The notes: generated by a model from the sequence alone, not told the origin. A stretch of DNA of 29,417 nucleotides from Lachnospiraceae bacterium (GCA_900769115.1 CAAGFJ010000038.1:1-29417); one strand, 5' to 3'; positions 1-7,844 are shown, numbered from the stretch's first letter. Translations and numbers: made by a program.

Positions 1-120
1 CTAGTACCGCTGCGTGTGATGAGTAGCGAGAGCGTGCCTGCGATGATAATGTTATATCCCAAACAACCGATTCACAATCTAATATTTCGCGCGTCCGTTC
101 ACTTACGCTGTGCAAGGGTG
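1..120 (-). repeat. Gene-end intergenic repeat, copy A (cut by window edge)
   Basis: Non-coding sequence on the 3' side of the SGNH hydrolase gene. Read on the minus strand it begins 3 nt after the TAA stop, with 22 bases (positions 120 to 99, starting CACCCTTGCACAGCG) that recur exactly at 29271-29292 right after another stop codon. About 113 nt further on, both copies have a similar tail motif, AGC(G/A)GTACTA. The interior differs. I infer a dispersed repeat attached to gene ends; its function is unknown. Confidence 0.6.
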
Positions 121-123
121 ATA

Positions 124-1176
124 TTACCACTCTTTGAGGAAGGTCTGGAGTTTCTTATAGGTGATAGTATATCCCGCCTTACTCCAATGGATACCATCCC
201 CGCCGCTATAGGATGCCTTCAGGGAACCAGATTTGTCAGACAGGAACGATACCGTATCCAGATAGTGGATGTACTTTTTGGTTCCGGTATATTTCCGGAG
301 TGCTTTATTGAAGCGGACTACGGCGGTATTGTTCACTTCGGAGCTGTTGCGTGTCGGACTGACGCCCATAACAATAATCTCCATGTGTGGATTTTTCTTA
401 TGACAGGCATTCAGTATCTTTTTGTAGGGGTTCAGAATGTTGTCAATCTGTGTCTTGCCGGGATTGCCGCCTAAGCTGTTCATACCGAGCATAATGATCA
501 TGCGGTCTGGATTATATTGAAGGAGATTCTTCATATAGTCACTTGTATAGAAATTGTAGGTGTGAATACCGATCTTGGCAAATTCACGATTGCATTTTCC
601 CTTTGTCACACCATATAGTTTGAATCCGGTCATGATGGAATCGCCTACATAGGCGATTTTTTTTGCTTTTTTGCGGACAGTTGCAGATACAATCTTGCTG
701 TAACTGCTGTCGGAATATGTCTGGGGGTCACTGGAAACAGCTTTCACTTTGTAATAATAGGTTGTGAACACCTTGCCGGTCTTATCTGTGTATCGTGGTT
801 TTTTCGTAGAGGCGATGCATTTGTAGTCGCCTTTTGCGGATGTTGCCCGGTAGATCTCGTATTTGGAAGCGAGAGCATTCTTAGTCCATGTTATATGTAT
901 TGCGGAATTAGAGGTGGCGGTACACTTTCTGATCCGGACAACTGCCAAAGGCTGGGCGTCGGATTGTTCTGGCGCAGTGGTGTCTGATGATATTGTGGAT
1001 GGTTCTCCGGCAGCAGGAGGCGTCGCGATACCCATGCGGTTATCGGATGATTGTGGTTGGAATATAACAGTCTGTGTGGTATGTACAGGCATGGCATATG
1101 TGGTAACGTTCTGACAAAGAAGGTATGCACTGCCAAGAAAAGCATATGTAAGTAATCTGGTTCGAAACATTTTCAT
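124..1176 (-). CDS. Secreted FnIII-SGNH/GDSL hydrolase
   Basis: 350 aa, predicted to act outside the cell. An N-terminal signal sequence (about residues 1-29, basic start then hydrophobic) is followed by a Thr/Ser/Pro-rich linker (30-75) and a fibronectin type III-like domain (about 76-168). The SGNH/GDSL esterase domain follows (172-350). Its block I motif is GDS with nucleophile Ser180. Block III is GMNS with Asn233. Block V is D327-G-I-H330, completing the Ser/Asp/His set. Family members remove acyl groups from polysaccharides, peptidoglycan or lipids; the substrate here cannot be told. There is no visible anchor motif, so release or FnIII-mediated binding is likely. An RBS (AGAGGA) lies 7-8 nt before the ATG, and a promoter is visible at 1232-1259. 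A second Met at residue 3 is a possible start. Confidence 0.88.
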   Translation of the reverse strand: MKMFRTRLLTYAFLGSAYLLCQNVTTYAMPVHTTQTVIFQPQSSDNRMGIATPPAAGEPSTISSDTTAPEQSDAQPLAVVRIRKCTATSNSAIHITWTKNALASKYEIYRATSAKGDYKCIASTKKPRYTDKTGKVFTTYYYKVKAVSSDPQTYSDSSYSKIVSATVRKKAKKIAYVGDSIMTGFKLYGVTKGKCNREFAKIGIHTYNFYTSDYMKNLLQYNPDRMIIMLGMNSLGGNPGKTQIDNILNPYKKILNACHKKNPHMEIIVMGVSPTRNSSEVNNTAVVRFNKALRKYTGTKKYIHYLDTVSFLSDKSGSLKASYSGGDGIHWSKAGYTITYKKLQTFLKEW

Positions 1177-1231
1177 TAAATGGTCCTCTTTTCTGCATTA
1201 TTGGGGGAAACGATGATCGCCCCTGCATCAT

Positions 1232-1259
1232 ATTATAAAACTTATAAAATGCACGTCAA
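1232..1259 (-). promoter_or_regulatory. Sigma-A-type promoter of the SGNH gene
   Basis: On the minus strand, TTGACG (1259-1254) and TATAAT (1237-1232) are separated by 16 bp, about 55 bp before the start codon. The leader between them contains a GGGG...CCCC inverted repeat (1204-1223). Confidence 0.65.
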
Positions 1260-1293
1260 TATGCATAGAACCGGAACCATCAGCAAAATATTA

Positions 1294-1326
1294 CAAAAAA
1301 ATACCGGAATAGAGAATTATTCCGGT
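1294..1326 (-). terminator. Terminator of the gntR pair
   Basis: On the minus strand, a 9-bp stem (ACCGGAATA with TATTCCGGT, 6-nt loop) is followed by A and seven U. The stem includes the stop codon region of the 1317-2009 gene. Confidence 0.8.
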
Positions 1327-2009
1327 AAAGTAATACTGGTTATAAGATTCACGCGATTCCCTACGCACAAGGATAAGCTGATGCCGATCGTCTGGCTTCG
1401 ATAGTGAACAAAATTGCTGATCAGCAGGAGGCTGTCTGCATTGGTGAGATGCAGTGGTTCCACTAGATTCTCTTCGTAGGGAAAGATGCGGATGGTCTGT
1501 GTGATGGTCAGTTCATCCGGAATATCATTCATTTCAAACAGATAGGGAAACAGGGAAGTAGATTCCGGCTGTTGGAACATATAGGTAAGACCGATCGGCC
1601 GGCCGGCCACAGATTCTAACACATAATTGGAAAACAGATCGGCAAATGCGGTAGGTAATGCGGAATTAGCGGCAATATTGCGTATCTGTACCGGAATGAA
1701 GGATATCTTTTCAGTGGTATATCCTTTGTTGATCAGAGTGCAGTCCCTATAAGGAAAACAGTAGTATAGTAATTCACGGTCTGTCTTTGGCGGACAGAGG
1801 TAGTAACCACTTCCGGGATGCCGTTCAATGATCCCTTTACCGATCAGTACTTCTAATGCGTGGCGCAAAGTAACTCTTGTGACATTCAGCATGGTTGAAA
1901 AGTCGCGCTCCGAAGGAAGCTTGTCTCCCGGCTGCAGGTTGTGTTCATCTATATATTGTTTTACCTGTTCTTCTATATCAAGACTTAATAGATTATACAT
2001 TTTTGGCAT
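1317..2009 (-). CDS. GntR/HutC-family transcriptional regulator (second of pair)
   Basis: 230 aa. The N-terminal winged helix-turn-helix (residues about 5-70) has the GntR signature LQPGDKLPSERDFSTMLNV followed by TRVTLRHALEVLIGKGIIER. The C-terminal part (about 80-225) fits the UTRA effector domain of the HutC subfamily, which usually senses phosphorylated sugars or related metabolites. The RBS AAGGAGG lies 9 nt before the chosen ATG; Met4 is a weaker alternative. It sits 29 bp downstream of a second, distinct gntR gene in the same orientation, and the pair diverges from the PTS operon. I infer that one or both control that operon. The two proteins share the fold but are clearly different in sequence, so this is not a recent tandem duplication. 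Confidence 0.88.
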   Translation of the reverse strand: MPKMYNLLSLDIEEQVKQYIDEHNLQPGDKLPSERDFSTMLNVTRVTLRHALEVLIGKGIIERHPGSGYYLCPPKTDRELLYYCFPYRDCTLINKGYTTEKISFIPVQIRNIAANSALPTAFADLFSNYVLESVAGRPIGLTYMFQQPESTSLFPYLFEMNDIPDELTITQTIRIFPYEENLVEPLHLTNADSLLLISNFVHYRSQTIGISLSLCVGNRVNLITSITLPE

Positions 2010-2038
2010 GTTGAAAAGCCTCCTTGTGGATAAATCAT

Positions 2039-2779
2039 TTAGAATAACTGGGATGACAAGTGGAATTCGCCGTTGCGGATAATGCCATCTGTGTAATATT
2101 TGGCAAAGGTGGGAACTACCATAACTTCGGTATGCTCTGCTACCAGCCCGTCCTTTGTGGATGAGATGATCTCGATCGAAACGATGGGGCTGCCTTCTTC
2201 TAAACCAAGTAAGCGTGCAAAGGTATTATATGTTCTGGAAGAAGAAAATACATGCCGGATCGTATGGATATGTATCTTGTTGATCGAAAACATATCGTAT
2301 AAGGAGTATACCTGAAAATCAATCTGCTCCTCATTCTGAATGCTTTCGTGCAGAATGGTTGTATTCTCTATGGAAATCGGTATGTTGTTGCCACTTCGTA
2401 AACGAACGATCTGGAACATCCTGGTATCGTCCGGTACGTGAAAAATATTGGAATACTTATGACCGGCAGCCCTTGTCTTAGTTGTAAGCACCTTGGAATT
2501 CGGAGTATAACCGGCCTGCCATAACAATTCACTCATTCCTTTGAAATGAATGGCGGAATCATCAATGTCAGTCTTGATCACATAGGTTCCTTTTCCCTGT
2601 ACCCGTTTAAGAAGGCCTTCTTCGATCAAGAGATCGATTGCATTGCGTATGACATTACGGTTTACCTGTAATGTCTGTACCAGATCTCTTTCGGAAGGAA
2701 TGGTAGTGCCATAGGCGTATGTTTTATCTAATATATGTTCCCGGATGATCTGGGATACTTCTGTTGCATTGTCTGACAT
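2039..2779 (-). CDS. GntR/HutC-family transcriptional regulator (first of pair)
   Basis: 246 aa from the ATG at 2777-2779, which has RBS AGGAGA at good spacing. The frame stays open up to 3106, but that extension would run through the divergent promoter region and reads as low-quality sequence, so I reject it. Residues about 3-70 form the GntR winged helix (TIPSERDLVQTLQVNRNVIRNAIDLLIEEGLLKRVQGKGTY, here in two pieces: TIPSERDLVQTLQVN and RNVIRNAIDLLIEEG). Residues about 85-240 fit a UTRA ligand-binding domain, with the family-typical stretch RMFQIVRLRSGNNIPISIEN. It is divergent from the SIS/PTS operon and is the best candidate for its regulator. The ligand is probably the phosphorylated substrate, by analogy with FrlR-type regulators. 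Confidence 0.88.
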   Translation of the reverse strand: MSDNATEVSQIIREHILDKTYAYGTTIPSERDLVQTLQVNRNVIRNAIDLLIEEGLLKRVQGKGTYVIKTDIDDSAIHFKGMSELLWQAGYTPNSKVLTTKTRAAGHKYSNIFHVPDDTRMFQIVRLRSGNNIPISIENTTILHESIQNEEQIDFQVYSLYDMFSINKIHIHTIRHVFSSSRTYNTFARLLGLEEGSPIVSIEIISSTKDGLVAEHTEVMVVPTFAKYYTDGIIRNGEFHLSSQLF

Positions 2780-3081
2780 ATCGTTCTCCTGTTCCGCATT
2801 ATCTATCCTGTAAGCAATGTACTGCGTATTGCTGTATAAGATAGATAGGCGCTGTGCTCTGCTAAATACTAGACATATTATAACAGAATTTATTTGGAAA
2901 AGAAAGAGAAAAACATAAATTGGTATATTAAAAATGCATCTGGTAAAACAATTGGTACATTTTAAATAAAAAGTGGTTGACACAAAGAATATAAGGTGGT
3001 ATATTATAAACACAAAGTGGTTATGAACTTTTATATGTGCGCACATCAGGATCAAATTTAATTTTAGGAGGATGATAAGAG
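2780..3081. promoter_or_regulatory. Divergent control region between gntR pair and SIS/PTS operon
   Basis: 302 bp without a gene. The minus-strand gntR promoter has TATAAT at 2882-2877 with no good -35. Its leader can fold: ATCTATC (2801-2807) with GATAGAT (2840-2846) outside AGCAAT (2813-2818) with ATTGCT (2828-2833). The plus-strand operon promoter is at 2977-3005. Operator-like repeats include TGGTATATTA exactly twice (2921-2930 and 2997-3006), a relative TGGTACATTT at 2953-2962, and AAAGTGGTT twice (2970-2978 and 3014-3022). A perfect 12-bp palindrome ATGTGCGCACAT occupies 3035-3046. Which of these is the GntR site is not determinable by eye. Confidence 0.7.
2977..3005 (+). promoter_or_regulatory. 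Sigma-A-type promoter of the SIS/PTS operon
   Basis: TTGACA (2977-2982), 17-bp spacer, TATATT (3000-3005). The -10 lies inside one of the exact TGGTATATTA repeats, and the perfect palindrome at 3035-3046 falls at about +23. Both placements suit repression by a GntR protein. Confidence 0.8.
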
Positions 3082-4095
3082 ATGTATGGATTTGAGAATG
3101 AAACATATTTAAGTGTATTGAATGGAGCAGTTAACAATATTCCAAAGATTGCAGAGGTGGTTGACCAGGCGTATGCAAAGGGATATGACAATGTATTTTT
3201 AGTAGGAACCGGCGGAACTTATTCTATGGTAAGCCCTCTTGCTTATATGTTGAAGACCAATTCTACAGTGGAATGGTATTATGAGATCGCAGCCGAGTTA
3301 GTAGCTGCAAAGCCAAAGAAGTTATCCGATCGTTCGCTTCTTATTACAGCGTCTCTTTCCGGTACAACCAAGGAGACGATCGCAGCAGCAGAATATGCGA
3401 AGAGTGTAGGAGCACAGGTAATCTCCTTTGTAGGAGAAGAGGATTGTCCGCTTGGTGCAGCATCTACTTATGTGATCGCAAATGCAGCATCCAACGATAA
3501 CCTGGTAGAAGATATGTATATTCACATGTTTGCGTTAGGTGCATTGATCATGAAGAAGAATGGAGAGTTCCCGGAGTGTGATCGTTTCTTGGAGACACTT
3601 AAGAAGATGCCGGAAGCATTATTGAAGGTACGTGAGCAGAATGATGAGAGAGCGTTAGCATTTGCCGAGAAGCACAAGGATACGAAGTTCCATATGTGTA
3701 TCGGAGCCGGTAATACATGGGGTGAGACATATTGTTTTGCTATGTGTGTATTAGAGGAGATGCAGTGGATCGCAACCAAGTCTATTCATGCTGCAGAGTT
3801 CTTCCATGGAACAATTGAGATGACAGAGAAGGATATGAGTTTCATGTTATTCAAGGGTGAAGATGAGACCCGCCCATTGGTTGACAGAGTAGAGGCATTT
3901 GTGAGAAGATATTCAGACGTAGTAGAAGTATGGGATACCAAAGATTACGAGTTAGAGGGCATCGATGAAGATATGAGAAAGTTTGTCGCACCTATGGTAT
4001 TGGCAGCTCAGAATGAGAGAATCAGTGCTCATTTTGAACATGTCAGAAATCATAATCTGGATATCAGAAGATATTATAGAACAGTAGAATATTAG
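3082..4095 (+). CDS. SIS-domain sugar-phosphate deglycase, FrlB/FraB-like
   Basis: 337 aa, cytoplasmic, with two SIS (sugar isomerase) domains at about 25-165 and 195-325. The phosphate-binding first SIS motif includes VGTGGTYS (41-48) and TASLSGTTKETI (89-100). FrlB and FraB deglycases use a Glu/His pair 16 residues apart for splitting 6-phosphofructose-amino acids; here E226 and H242 (in FFHGTIE) have that spacing. The C-terminus HNLDIRRYYRTVEY also recalls FrlB. It is therefore likely to convert a phosphorylated Amadori compound to glucose-6-phosphate plus the amino acid. Substrate (lysine, asparagine or another amine) is not resolved; GlmS-like isomerase activity is less likely because no glutaminase domain is present. 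RBS AGGAGG is 10 nt before ATG. It is the first gene of the PTS operon. Confidence 0.82.
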   Translation: MYGFENETYLSVLNGAVNNIPKIAEVVDQAYAKGYDNVFLVGTGGTYSMVSPLAYMLKTNSTVEWYYEIAAELVAAKPKKLSDRSLLITASLSGTTKETIAAAEYAKSVGAQVISFVGEEDCPLGAASTYVIANAASNDNLVEDMYIHMFALGALIMKKNGEFPECDRFLETLKKMPEALLKVREQNDERALAFAEKHKDTKFHMCIGAGNTWGETYCFAMCVLEEMQWIATKSIHAAEFFHGTIEMTEKDMSFMLFKGEDETRPLVDRVEAFVRRYSDVVEVWDTKDYELEGIDEDMRKFVAPMVLAAQNERISAHFEHVRNHNLDIRRYYRTVEY

Positions 4096-4116
4096 AATCA
4101 GATAGGAGAGATGGCG

Positions 4117-4542
4117 ATGAGAAGATTATTGATAGCAACGCATGGCAGATTTGCGGAAGGAATCAAAGAGACATTGAACTTTATATTGGGACAGACGCAG
4201 GCTGTCGATGTGATCTGTGCTTATGTAGAACCGGATTTTGATATGGACCGGGTTGCAAAAGAACAGATGGAAGCATTGTCAGAACAGGATGAGCTGATCG
4301 TAGCCGCAGACCTGTTTGGCGGAAGTGTTGCCAATAAGTTCTCAGAGTATATCTCAAACGGTAACGTATATGTAATTACAGGAATGAACCTTCCTTTGCT
4401 GATCGAACTGACCGGTTCGTTGGAGGATGACAGACCGACAGAAGAGATTATTGCAGAGGCAATTGAGTCGGCGAAGGAAGGTATTGTGAATGTGAATCAG
4501 GTGTTGGGAGAGGCATTGGATACAGAGGAGGATGATTTTTAA
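4117..4542 (+). CDS. PTS mannose-family EIIA component
   Basis: 141 aa. EIIA-Man fold: RRLLIATHGRFAEGIKETL carries the phosphohistidine (His9 from this start) that takes phosphate from HPr. I chose ATG 4117 over ATG 4111 because the only RBS (AGGAG, 4104-4108) is 8 nt from 4117 but 2 nt from 4111; the shorter form also puts the His at the usual position of the family. The stop overlaps the next start (TAATG), so EIIA and EIIB are probably translationally coupled. It is cytoplasmic and works with the EIIB/C/D encoded next. Confidence 0.88.
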   Translation: MRRLLIATHGRFAEGIKETLNFILGQTQAVDVICAYVEPDFDMDRVAKEQMEALSEQDELIVAADLFGGSVANKFSEYISNGNVYVITGMNLPLLIELTGSLEDDRPTEEIIAEAIESAKEGIVNVNQVLGEALDTEEDDF

Positions 4543-5012
4543 TGGTTAAATTAGTAAGAGTGGATGAAAGATTAGTACATGGTCAGGTAGCATTTGCATG
4601 GACCAATTCCTTAGCGGCAGATTGTATATTTGTAGTAAATGATGCCGTGTCAAAAGACAAGTTAAGAGCAACTTCTCTGAAATTAGCAGCTCCGGCAGGC
4701 GTGAAGTTTGTTGCCAAGTCAGTCGATGATGCGATTGCAGCATTGAAGTCCGGCAAGACAGATAAGTATAAGCTGTTCATTGTTGTGGATAACACGGCAG
4801 ATGCACTTCGCCTGGTCAAGGAGGTAGAAGCTGTAGATCACATTAATCTCGGCAATATGAAGGTGAAAGACGGAACGAAGACGTGGACGAATTCGATTGC
4901 CGTAACAGATGCAGATATTTCCAATATTAAGGAGATGATCGCAGCGGGTGCTGAAGTTGAATGCCGACCGGTTCCAACAGAGAAGAAGATCATGGCAGAA
5001 AGCCTGATCTAG
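4542..5012 (+). CDS. PTS mannose-family EIIB component
   Basis: 156 aa. The N-terminus VRVDERLVHGQVAFAW is the classic EIIB-Man/Sor signature, with phosphohistidine His13. It receives phosphate from EIIA and passes it to the sugar as it enters through EIIC/EIID. The ATG overlaps the EIIA stop by one base. Length is typical. Members of this family carry hexoses, N-acetylgalactosamine, sorbose, and glucoselysine/fructoselysine (Gfr system); the neighbouring deglycase favours a glycated amino acid as substrate. Confidence 0.9.
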   Translation: MVKLVRVDERLVHGQVAFAWTNSLAADCIFVVNDAVSKDKLRATSLKLAAPAGVKFVAKSVDDAIAALKSGKTDKYKLFIVVDNTADALRLVKEVEAVDHINLGNMKVKDGTKTWTNSIAVTDADISNIKEMIAAGAEVECRPVPTEKKIMAESLI

Positions 5013-5028
5013 AGGAAGGAGATTATAT

Positions 5029-5781
5029 ATGGTAGTGAAAGCATTATTAGTGGCATTAGTGGCATTTTTGGCATCCATTGACGAGCAGACCTTTGGTGCC
5101 TGCATGATGTCACGTCCATTATTTACAGGTCCGATCATTGGTTTGATCATGGGAGATATGACAACAGGAATTATTATGGGTGCATCGTTAGAGGCCATGT
5201 TCATGGGTTCCATTATGGTAGGAAGTGCGGTTCCTCCGGAGGTATATGCATCAAGTGTACTTAGTATTGCGGTAGCAATTCAATCCGGAGCCGGTGTCGG
5301 AACTGCTGTTGCATTAGCACTTCCGTTATCTGTTTTCTTACAGATGTGGAGAAACTTCTGTTATGCAATTCCGGGAAGCTGGGCAGGTAAACAGATTGAT
5401 AAGGCGGTAAATGAGAGAAACTTAAAGAAGGCGAATCTGTTACATTTAACAGTGGTACCATTGTCGATCGGTATTCCGTCAGCACTGCTTGTGTTCGTTG
5501 CGGTGGCATTTGGTGCAGATACGATCAATAGTGTATTGAATCTGATTCCGGATGTAGTAATGGATGGTTTCAATGTAGCAGCGGGAGTTTTGTCCTGTGT
5601 AGGACTTGCTCTGTTAATTAAGATGATGTCTAACAATAAGATCATGCCATTCTTATTCATTGGCTTTATTGCCGTTATGTACCTTGGAATGGATGTAATC
5701 GGAGTAGCGGTTGCCGGACTTTGTATGGCATTGATTGCAGTTAACAGCATGAAATTTGAAGAAGCAGAGGAGGATTTCTAA
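5029..5781 (+). CDS. PTS mannose-family EIIC permease
   Basis: 250 aa, polytopic membrane protein. The N-terminal half has long hydrophobic segments (about 1-30, 33-60, 65-110) and the EIIC-Sor family stretch RPLFTGPIIGLIMGDMTTGI. Further hydrophobic segments lie at about 140-165, 175-205 and 207-240. Length agrees with the family. RBS AGGAAGGAG lies upstream at 5013-5021. Its stop overlaps the EIID start (TAATG). EIIC and EIID together form the sugar channel. Confidence 0.9.
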   Translation: MVVKALLVALVAFLASIDEQTFGACMMSRPLFTGPIIGLIMGDMTTGIIMGASLEAMFMGSIMVGSAVPPEVYASSVLSIAVAIQSGAGVGTAVALALPLSVFLQMWRNFCYAIPGSWAGKQIDKAVNERNLKKANLLHLTVVPLSIGIPSALLVFVAVAFGADTINSVLNLIPDVVMDGFNVAAGVLSCVGLALLIKMMSNNKIMPFLFIGFIAVMYLGMDVIGVAVAGLCMALIAVNSMKFEEAEEDF

Positions 5782-6605
5782 TGGAGAAGAAAGAACAACA
5801 ACAGGCAGAGATTATGACAGCCAAAGACTATCGGAGCATTTTCTGGAGATCCTTCACGATTCAAAGCTCCTGGTCATTTGACAAAATGATGGCATATGGA
5901 TATATGTATGCAATTGAGAAACCGCTTCGTAAGATATATCCGAATGATGATGATTTCTATGCAGCACTGAAACGGCATACCGAAACCTTTAATATTACAC
6001 CACATGTATCACCTTTTGTAATGTCATTAGGTGTTGCCATGGAAGAAGAAAATGCAAAGAATAAGGATTTTGATACAGAATCCATCAATAATGTTAAGGT
6101 AGGTCTGATGGGACCGTTGTCCGGAATTGGCGATTCTTTCTTCTGGGGAACATTCCGTGTCATTGCTGCAGGTATTGGTATCGGACTTGCAAAGCAGGGA
6201 AATATATTGGGAGCAATTTTGTATTTTCTGATCTATACCTCTATTCATTTCCTGACCAAGATCCTTGCAGGAAAATATGGATATAAACTGGGTACCAAGT
6301 TCTTAGAGAATGCTTCCGAAAATCATATGATGGAGAAGTTATCTTATGGAGCATCCATACTTGGATTAACTGTAATTGGTGCCATGATCGGTACGATGGT
6401 CTCGCTACAGACAACATTATCCTTTACCCTGTCGGGGACAGAGACTACGTTGCAATCGATCTTTGATCAGATATTCCCGGGATTATTACCTCTTGGGGCA
6501 ACCTTCTTATGCGTATGGCTGTATAAGAAGAATGTGAAGACAATATATATTATTCTTGGAATCTTTGTATTGAGTATTCTTGGATGTATGATAGGAATTT
6601 TCTAG
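5781..6605 (+). CDS. PTS mannose-family EIID permease
   Basis: 274 aa. Family-typical N-terminus: a cytoplasmic part with a segment FWRSFTIQSSWSFDKMMAYG (residues about 15-34), the conserved VKVGLMGPLSGIGDSFFWG region (about 106-124), and hydrophobic segments near the C-terminus (about 190-215, 230-250, 255-274). It forms the membrane complex with EIIC. The ATG overlaps the EIIC stop by one base. Length is usual for EIID-AGA/Man proteins. The stop is followed, after one base, by the HAD gene start. Confidence 0.9.
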   Translation: MEKKEQQQAEIMTAKDYRSIFWRSFTIQSSWSFDKMMAYGYMYAIEKPLRKIYPNDDDFYAALKRHTETFNITPHVSPFVMSLGVAMEEENAKNKDFDTESINNVKVGLMGPLSGIGDSFFWGTFRVIAAGIGIGLAKQGNILGAILYFLIYTSIHFLTKILAGKYGYKLGTKFLENASENHMMEKLSYGASILGLTVIGAMIGTMVSLQTTLSFTLSGTETTLQSIFDQIFPGLLPLGATFLCVWLYKKNVKTIYIILGIFVLSILGCMIGIF

Positions 6606-6606
6606 T

Positions 6607-7260
6607 ATGTTAGTGATATTTGATATTGATGGCACCCTGAATATGACAGAGACATATGGTATTGCCGCATATCATAAAGCATTAGAACAGATGGGAGCGG
6701 ATCATTTTACGGATGAACAGCTGCGTGACCGGATCGGTGCAACCTTTACAGAGGATGTAAAGTATTTCTTTGGAGAGAGAGCAGAGGAACTGATAGATGA
6801 ATTCTCTGCGTTAATTGAGCAATTATGGTTTGCAGAGGTAGAAGAAAAGGCACAGTTGTTTCCGGGTGTCTTGCAAATGTTACATAGTCTGAAGGAGAAT
6901 GGACATCAGCTGGCCATCTGTTCAAATGCAACGGAAGAAGAGATTGCAGTTATCCTTAAGGCACTGCATGTGGAACAGGAATTTGATTATGTGCAGGGAC
7001 TTACTCCGAAAGATACCAAAGCCGACAGTCTCCGGGTATTGCTGCAATGTGTCCGGCCGGAACAGGCTGTTATGGTTGGTGACCGGTTTTATGATATGCA
7101 GGCAGCCAATGGGAATCATATCCCGTTTATAGGGTGCCTGTATGGATATGGAGCAGAACATGAATTGGATGCGGCACGATATTGTGTTGCAAAACCATGT
7201 GAGATTCCAATTGTTGTAGAGCGGATGGCAGCCAATAAGGATGGAGCGTTGTCGCAATAA
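6607..7260 (+). CDS. HAD-superfamily hydrolase, probable sugar-phosphate phosphatase or mutase
   Basis: 217 aa, cytoplasmic. HAD motif I FDIDGT gives nucleophile Asp6 and acid/base Asp8; motif II is Ser106 (CSNAT); motif III is a Lys near 135-138 (TPKDTK); motif IV is GDRFYD with Asp159 and Asp163. An alpha-helical cap lies at about 15-85, as in beta-phosphoglucomutase and phosphoglycolate phosphatase-type proteins. It starts 1 nt after the EIID stop and is the last gene of the operon, so it probably removes phosphate from an operon metabolite or clears a toxic phosphosugar. No separate RBS is clear, so coupled translation is likely. I see no good terminator between its stop and the next promoter at 7330. 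Confidence 0.82.
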   Translation: MLVIFDIDGTLNMTETYGIAAYHKALEQMGADHFTDEQLRDRIGATFTEDVKYFFGERAEELIDEFSALIEQLWFAEVEEKAQLFPGVLQMLHSLKENGHQLAICSNATEEEIAVILKALHVEQEFDYVQGLTPKDTKADSLRVLLQCVRPEQAVMVGDRFYDMQAANGNHIPFIGCLYGYGAEHELDAARYCVAKPCEIPIVVERMAANKDGALSQ

Positions 7261-7329
7261 GTGAGAAACGTTGATATGCAATATTAACAAATTTAAAGAT
7301 AAGTTTAAGTAGATTTTACCTGTTTTCTC

Positions 7330-7358
7330 TTGCGTAATCTATGCATCTACAGTATAAT
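7330..7358 (+). promoter_or_regulatory. Sigma-A-type promoter of the DUF5684 gene
   Basis: TTGCGT (7330-7335), 17-bp spacer, TATAAT (7353-7358). It overlaps the earliest in-frame ATG at 7341, which supports the later start at 7410. Confidence 0.75.
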
Positions 7359-7409
7359 AATACATACTTCGACGTGATTCGGAGAATATTATTTAATGAG
7401 GTGGAAGAT

Positions 7410-7844
7410 ATGTATAGTTATGATTCAGGTATGTTGGCAGCCGTTGCAGGTATGCTTGGTGTGATTGCGGTGATATTGATCGTATGGATTGTGATCGCAA
7501 TTATTGCGAGCTGGAAGATTTTTACGAAGGCAGGAGAAGATGGATGGAAGTGTTTGATCCCATTTTATAATCAGTATATTCTTTATAAGATTACATGGGA
7601 TGCAACCTATTTCTGGGTAATTCTTGGTATTGCCGTGGTAAGTGGTATTGTAACAGCATTAGAGATTCCGGTAATTGGAACATTGTTAAGTATCGCATCC
7701 GGTATTATTGGTATCATTCAGACACATAAGATGTCTAAGGCGTATGGTCATGACATCGGATTTACACTTGGTTTGCTCTTTCTGAATCCAATCTTCATTC
7801 TGATCCTTGCGTTTGGTCAGTCTGAGTATATCGGACCGCAGTAG
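7410..7844 (+). CDS. DUF5684-type small membrane protein
   Basis: 144 aa from ATG 7410, which has RBS GAGGTGG close upstream; the in-frame ATG at 7341 lies inside the promoter. There are four hydrophobic segments: about 8-34, 62-80, 84-105 and 118-138. After the first comes the typical FTKAGEDGWKCLIPFYNQYI motif of DUF5684 proteins (sometimes annotated as signal-peptidase-I-like). Function is unknown. It has its own promoter and a strong terminator, so it is monocistronic. Confidence 0.82.
   Translation: MYSYDSGMLAAVAGMLGVIAVILIVWIVIAIIASWKIFTKAGEDGWKCLIPFYNQYILYKITWDATYFWVILGIAVVSGIVTALEIPVIGTLLSIASGIIGIIQTHKMSKAYGHDIGFTLGLLFLNPIFILILAFGQSEYIGPQ

Noticed and set aside
16..474. 152-aa plus-strand frame at the window start
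   Set aside because: Antisense to the SGNH gene and running through the repeat; no family features.
2780..3106. N-terminal extension of the first GntR regulator (frame open to 3106)
   Set aside because: It would cross the divergent promoter and overlap the SIS gene start; the ATG at 2779 has a good RBS and begins the GntR domain.
4719..5213. 164-aa minus-strand frame over EIIB/EIIC
   Set aside because: Antisense shadow of two clear PTS genes.
7341..7409. Earlier start of the DUF5684 protein at 7341
   Set aside because: The ATG lies between the -35 and -10 of the promoter and has no RBS; ATG 7410 has one.
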